Assembly: GCA_958405565.1 (NCBI GenBank)
Contig: CATYEN010000053.1
Span: forward strand, 1-16,107
DNA: 16,107 nt
Source of the DNA: an uncultured Collinsella sp.
GTDB taxonomy: Bacteria > Actinomycetota > Coriobacteriia > Coriobacteriales > Coriobacteriaceae
Direction: 5' to 3'
The notes below the pieces were generated by a model. That model did not search any database. It saw nothing but the letters and a program-made list of their open reading frames with translations, and was not told the origin of the DNA. Positions 12,664-16,107 of the stretch are shown piece after piece (within the stretch, counting starts at the first letter, position 1; each line of letters starts with the position of its first letter). The translations under genes were made by a program, and so were the position numbers.

Positions 12664-13980
12664 ATGAACATCGTTCGCCGAAGCCGCTATCTTGATCGAC
12701 TCATTGCTTTTCAGGATACCGACCTCATCAAAATCGTGACGGGTATACGCCGTTGCGGCAAATCCACGTTATTGGACATGATGAGGGAGCACCTGGCGCA
12801 ACAGGGGGTGCCGGCCGAGCGTTTGCTGACCTTTAAGATGGAATCTCTAGAGTATGCGGGGATTACAGATTACCTGACGTTTTATCGCATGGTTCGGGAG
12901 CGCGTTGACGGTGTCGATCGCCCCTATCTGTTCTTTGACGAGCTCCAGAATGTCGAGGGCTGGGAAAAGGCGGTTAACTCGCTCCGAATCGATTTGCCGT
13001 GCGATATCTATGTCACGGGCTCCAATGCCTTTTTGCTATCGAGCGAGCTTGCAACGCTTATCTCGGGCCGGTATATCGAGGTCAAGATGCAGCCGCTCAC
13101 GTTTGGCGAGTATCTTGATTTTCGCTCGATCGATGCGGTCGTTGCCGAAGGGCTTGACGAGAGGGCCGAGCTCGTTTCCAAGACGGGCGATCGCCTTAAT
13201 TCAAACACCGTGCTCGAGCAGTACATAACCTATGGCGGCATGCCGTTTCTGGCTCATGACGAGCCGAGACGCGAACCGTGCCGCGACTACATCCGCAGCC
13301 TCTATCAGACGATTGTCGCGCGCGATATCCTATTGCGCGCGACGTGTAGAGGTCGCGGAGCTATCACCAAGCGCGACGTTCTCGAGCGGCTCTGTGCGTA
13401 TCTGGCAGACAACATCTCCAATCAAACCTCGGTCAACAAAATCGTAGGGACGCTCAACGAATCATCGGGCGGTAAGACCAACGCATCGACGGTGTCGGCG
13501 TATATTGACGCTCTGGAAGAGACGTACCTGTTTACCAAGGTAAAAAGGTATGACGTCAAGGGGCGGGAGCTCCTCAAGACAGGCGGTAAATATTACATAG
13601 CCGATACGGGAATCCGCAGCTATCTTGACGGATATAGAGGCAGCGATAGCGGAAGGATGCTCGAGAACGTTATCTACAACCAGCTTGTCTTTGAAGGATA
13701 CGAAGTGTTTTGCGGCCATCTGCGCGCGGGGGAAATCGACTTTGTCGCAATCGGCGAGGGATCGGACCGTAAATATATCCAGGTTACCGAACGGATCGAT
13801 GCCGAGGCGACCAGAGAGCGCGAGCTGCGACCGCTCAAACTAAACACGCTGGGAAAAATCCCTGATTCGTACGAGAAGATCCTGATCGTCAGGGATGGTG
13901 AGCATCCAACAGACATCGACGGCATCAGAATCGTAGGGGCGGTCGACTTCTTGCTGAGAAACAAGATCGCCCACGGCTAA
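12664..13980 (+). CDS. AAA-family ATPase with DUF4143 C-terminal region (second paralogue)
   Basis: ATP-binding protein of 438 residues, same family as the gene at 3592-4962 but clearly divergent. Walker A is GIRRCGKST (27-35). Walker B is YLFFDELQ (88-95) with Asp92/Glu93, and sensor-like VTGSN is at 117-121. The family segment GRYIEVKMQPLTFGEYLDF spans about 135-153, and ITYGGMP is near 188-194. The C-terminal GEIDFVA (356-362) followed by YIQVTE (371-376) is the counterpart of the nuclease-like motif, but the Glu-x-Lys expected there reads Gln-Val-Thr, so cleavage activity is doubtful in this copy. The start ATG has GGAG at 12655-12658, five nt upstream. Two palindromes and a promoter-like sequence precede it. 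Biological role unknown. Confidence 0.9.
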   Translation: MNIVRRSRYLDRLIAFQDTDLIKIVTGIRRCGKSTLLDMMREHLAQQGVPAERLLTFKMESLEYAGITDYLTFYRMVRERVDGVDRPYLFFDELQNVEGWEKAVNSLRIDLPCDIYVTGSNAFLLSSELATLISGRYIEVKMQPLTFGEYLDFRSIDAVVAEGLDERAELVSKTGDRLNSNTVLEQYITYGGMPFLAHDEPRREPCRDYIRSLYQTIVARDILLRATCRGRGAITKRDVLERLCAYLADNISNQTSVNKIVGTLNESSGGKTNASTVSAYIDALEETYLFTKVKRYDVKGRELLKTGGKYYIADTGIRSYLDGYRGSDSGRMLENVIYNQLVFEGYEVFCGHLRAGEIDFVAIGEGSDRKYIQVTERIDAEATRERELRPLKLNTLGKIPDSYEKILIVRDGEHPTDIDGIRIVGAVDFLLRNKIAHG

Positions 13981-13986
13981 ACGCAA

Positions 13987-14019
13987 AATGTGACAAAGGG
14001 ATAGTCCCTTTGTTACATT
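13987..14019. repeat. GACAAAGGG hairpin repeat, copy 3
   Basis: Arms AATGTGACAAAGGGA (13987-14001) and TCCCTTTGTTACATT (14005-14019) pair over 15 bp with one G-U, loop TAG. It starts 7 nt after the ATPase stop, so it may shape that transcript's 3' end, but it lacks a U tract. Confidence 0.78.
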
Positions 14020-14094
14020 CCATGCGAGCCGCCGTGCCATCTGGGGGTATAAGGCTGGCAAGTGTTTATTTGCGAGGCTTAAGGGGCGCCCCGT

Positions 14095-14964
14095 ATGGAT
14101 ATCGATAACTTTGAATGGTGGTATAGCGAGGGCGAGGCTCCGGACGAGGAGTGGGACGAACCCGCGCCGCGTGACGTGTCGAGCGACGAGGGCGAGGGCG
14201 GCAACGACGTCGCCGCCGACTCGGACGCCGCTTCCGACTCCGCCGAACCCCTAACCTTCGAACAAGCCTGGGCCCAAGCCGAGGCAGACGAGGCCAAGGC
14301 CGACGCTACGGCCACGCTCGGCGAGCCAGCCGACATGTCCATCTCGCCGGCAAAGACCCCGCAGCCGCGCCACACCATCGATCCCGACAGTACTGCGTCT
14401 TTCAGCATCCTCGACGTGCCCTCGCAGGGCGCCCAAGCTCCTGCCCCCACGCATCGCCCCAACCTGGCTCGCGAGGAAGACGCTGGCCGCCGCTCGCCAC
14501 TCGGCCCCATCCTCATCGCCTTTATGGCAGGCGTCATCGCCTGCTCGGCGATCGGCAGCGTCTGGAGCCATGTGGAACAACAGCGCGAAGACGCCGCCAA
14601 GGTCGAGATGTCTGTCGAGCAATCGCTCAGCCGCACGCGCTCGGTGCATGTGTCGGTCGAGGTCAAAGACGGCGCGACGTGGGATACCGCACGCGGCGAC
14701 AGCCAGATGCTCATCCATATCGTGGGTCGCACGCTCAAGGGGCAGACGGTCGACGAGTACCAATACGTCAACTCTGCCGGTGACGGCATCGAACTCAAGC
14801 CCGGCGACTACGAGCTCACGGTCGATGAACCGCCCGTCGCCACCGACGGCACGCGCTTCCGCGCCTCAAAGCGCATGGTCCCCGCGAGCTTTAACTCACA
14901 GGCGCCCGACACGGTCGACACCACACCGCAGGGCGGGTTTGACCTTTACGTGGATACCCAGTAG
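14095..14964 (+). CDS. Acidic single-pass membrane protein, hypothetical
   Basis: Protein of 289 residues that I do not recognise as a named family. Residues 1-130 are strongly acidic, low in complexity and probably disordered (DEEWDEPAPRDVSSDEGEGG), on the cytoplasmic side. One membrane segment lies at about 135-157 (SPLGPILIAFMAGVIACSAI), preceded by RR. The outer part has a short helical stretch (about 158-180) and then a beta-rich domain (about 183-289) with SVHVSVEVKDGATWDTA and LKPGDYELTVDEPPVATDGT. The latter resembles the beta-sandwich turn seen in carboxypeptidase-regulatory or Cna-B-like folds. The start ATG has AAGGGG eight nt upstream. That Shine-Dalgarno is part of the perfect palindrome GGGGCGCCCC (14083-14092), which could mask it in the message. 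The preceding 114 nt hold only the hairpin repeat. Confidence 0.8.
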   Translation: MDIDNFEWWYSEGEAPDEEWDEPAPRDVSSDEGEGGNDVAADSDAASDSAEPLTFEQAWAQAEADEAKADATATLGEPADMSISPAKTPQPRHTIDPDSTASFSILDVPSQGAQAPAPTHRPNLAREEDAGRRSPLGPILIAFMAGVIACSAIGSVWSHVEQQREDAAKVEMSVEQSLSRTRSVHVSVEVKDGATWDTARGDSQMLIHIVGRTLKGQTVDEYQYVNSAGDGIELKPGDYELTVDEPPVATDGTRFRASKRMVPASFNSQAPDTVDTTPQGGFDLYVDTQ

Positions 14965-15077
14965 GCGCTCGCCGCTCATTCCGCTATGGCTACTCAATAA
15001 TCGCCTGCCGTCCCGTCCCGCGGCCAAGAGTGGGACAATAGCCCTCGACACTGTTGTTTACTTTTGGAGGAAGTAGC

Positions 15078-15971
15078 ATGTCCACCGTCACCACCATCAA
15101 GCGCGGCGGCCTTACCGCGGCCATCGATTCCATGGGCGCCCAGCTCACGAGCCTTGCCCTCAACGGCAACGAGTATCTGTGGCAGGGCGACCCGGCCTTT
15201 TGGGGCAAGCACGCGCCTATCCTGTTCCCCATCGTGGGATCGCTGCGCAACAACACGGCGACGTCTGCGGCCGGCACCTGCGAGATGCCGCGCCACGGCC
15301 TCGCGCGTATCGTGGAGCACAAGATCGTCGAGGTGTCGGAGGATGGTTCGTCCGTTACCTACGAGCTCACCGACACGCCCGAGTCGCTCAAGGCGTTCCC
15401 CTTCCACTTTAAGCTCAACATGACCTATGCCCTGACCGGCGACGCCACCCTCACGCAGACCTTTGCCGTCACCAACACCGGCGACGTGGACCTGCCGTTC
15501 TCGGTGGGCGGCCACCCCGCATTTAACGTGCCCGCCCCCGGCGCCGAGGACGAGGCGTTCGAGGATTACGAGTTGGCGTTTACCGAGGCTTGGACTAACG
15601 AGGCTCCCGTCATTACGCCCGACGGTCTTATGACGTTTGAGGGTAGCTACAAGGCTCCCGATAACTCGGACGTGCTGCCCATCACGCACCGTAGCTTCGA
15701 TAACGACGCCATCATGTTCACCGATACCCCGGGCTCCACGCTCACGCTGCGCGGTCGCAAATCGGGCCATGGCGTCAAGATCGACTTTGAGGGCTTTAAG
15801 TACATCGGCGTGTGGTCTGCCGCCAACGACGCCCCGTTTGTGGCGCTCGAGCCTTGGACCGGCCACACTACCATGGACACCGAGGACGACGTCTTTGAGC
15901 ACAAGGTCAACACCATTACGCTGGCGCCGGGCGCTACCGACACCCGTTCCTTTAGCGTCACCCTGCTCTAG
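15078..15971 (+). CDS. Aldose 1-epimerase family protein (LacX-like)
   Basis: Protein of 297 residues of the galactose mutarotase-like superfamily, subgroup LacX/YeaD-like by appearance. It would interconvert alpha and beta anomers of a free or phosphorylated sugar in the cytoplasm. Landmarks are the N-terminal IDSMGAQLTSLALNGNEYLW (16-35), HAPILFPIVGSLRNN (45-59), the conserved histidine in MPRHGLAR (His73), the catalytic histidine in SVGGHPAFNVP (His146) and the catalytic acid in VALEPWTG (Glu258). The start ATG at 15078 has GGAGG seven nt upstream. It reads in the same direction as the preceding membrane protein, after a 113-nt gap that holds no gene. Sugar specificity is not evident. Confidence 0.9.
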   Translation: MSTVTTIKRGGLTAAIDSMGAQLTSLALNGNEYLWQGDPAFWGKHAPILFPIVGSLRNNTATSAAGTCEMPRHGLARIVEHKIVEVSEDGSSVTYELTDTPESLKAFPFHFKLNMTYALTGDATLTQTFAVTNTGDVDLPFSVGGHPAFNVPAPGAEDEAFEDYELAFTEAWTNEAPVITPDGLMTFEGSYKAPDNSDVLPITHRSFDNDAIMFTDTPGSTLTLRGRKSGHGVKIDFEGFKYIGVWSAANDAPFVALEPWTGHTTMDTEDDVFEHKVNTITLAPGATDTRSFSVTLL

Positions 15972-15976
15972 AGGTT

Positions 15977-15998
15977 CCGCCGTTCTGACGAACGGCGG
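15977..15998 (+). terminator. Hairpin just after the epimerase gene
   Basis: Perfect 9-bp stem CCGCCGTTC (15977-15985) and GAACGGCGG (15990-15998), loop TGAC, starting 5 nt after the stop codon. No U tract follows, so it is probably an RNA 3'-end stabiliser or a weak terminator. Confidence 0.5.
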
Positions 15999-16019
15999 GC
16001 CGGTCGACGCTGCGCGCTA

Positions 16020-16107
16020 CCCAGAGCGACAATTTGTCATTCAAAAGGCATGGCATGACCAGAAGGTCTATGCCTTGCCTTTTTCATGCCAACTTGTTCG
16101 CTCTGGG
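16020..16107 (+). terminator. Nested hairpin with U-tract at the window end
   Basis: The inner stem pairs AAAAGGCA..GGCAT..GACC (16043-16060) with GGTC..ATGCC..TGCCTTTT (16065-16082), loop AGAA, and runs into TTTTT: a convincing terminator. It is enclosed by outer arms CCCAGAGCGACAA (16020-16032) and TTGTTCGCTCTGGG (16094-16107), complementary except for one extra T. The outer arms end at the window edge and may extend further. Confidence 0.65.

Noticed and set aside
14994..15902. 302-residue minus-strand open frame
   Set aside because: Antisense to the epimerase gene, whose catalytic residues are intact in the plus frame.

Overview
The window looks like a high-GC Coriobacteriia chromosome, most likely Collinsella or a close relative. 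The basis is the GC-rich codon use across 3.6-16.1 kb, the strong Shine-Dalgarno sequences and the intergenic hairpin repeats built on GACAAAGGG / CCCTTTGTC. This assignment is an inference and no marker gene is present.

Positions 1 to about 3507 are visibly richer in A+T and look acquired. They carry a small serine recombinase (30-590, +), two SHOCT-domain membrane proteins (724-1389 and 1427-1969, both -), a lipoprotein (2191-3102, -) and a 129-bp quasi-palindrome (3201-3329). The right edge abuts a 17-codon N-terminal remnant of a low-molecular-weight protein tyrosine phosphatase (3505-3558, -). This suggests the island disrupted that gene.

Positions 3592-6411 hold a DUF4143-type AAA ATPase (-), whose upstream region carries three palindromes exactly 33 bp apart, and an MFS exporter (-).

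Positions 6572-12407 form the central theme, a UbiD/UbiX decarboxylation locus. In order it has a fusion of an LpdD-like domain with an isopentenyl-diphosphate-isomerase-like Nudix domain, a DASS-type anion transporter, a UbiD decarboxylase, a UbiX flavin prenyltransferase and a MerR-family regulator. The proposed logic is as follows. The transporter moves an organic acid, UbiD decarboxylates (or carboxylates) it using prenylated FMN, UbiX makes prenylated FMN from FMN and dimethylallyl phosphate, and the fusion protein links C5-isoprenoid supply to the LpdD function. A similar dyad lies upstream of both the fusion gene and the transporter and is a candidate MerR operator.

Positions 12408-16107 hold a second DUF4143-type ATPase (+) with its own palindrome pair of the same architecture (about 13-bp arms, 7-bp centre) but unrelated sequence, an acidic single-pass membrane protein, an aldose-1-epimerase-family protein and a terminal nested hairpin. 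The fusion gene at the decarboxylase locus and the two ATPases with gene-specific palindromes are the most unusual content.
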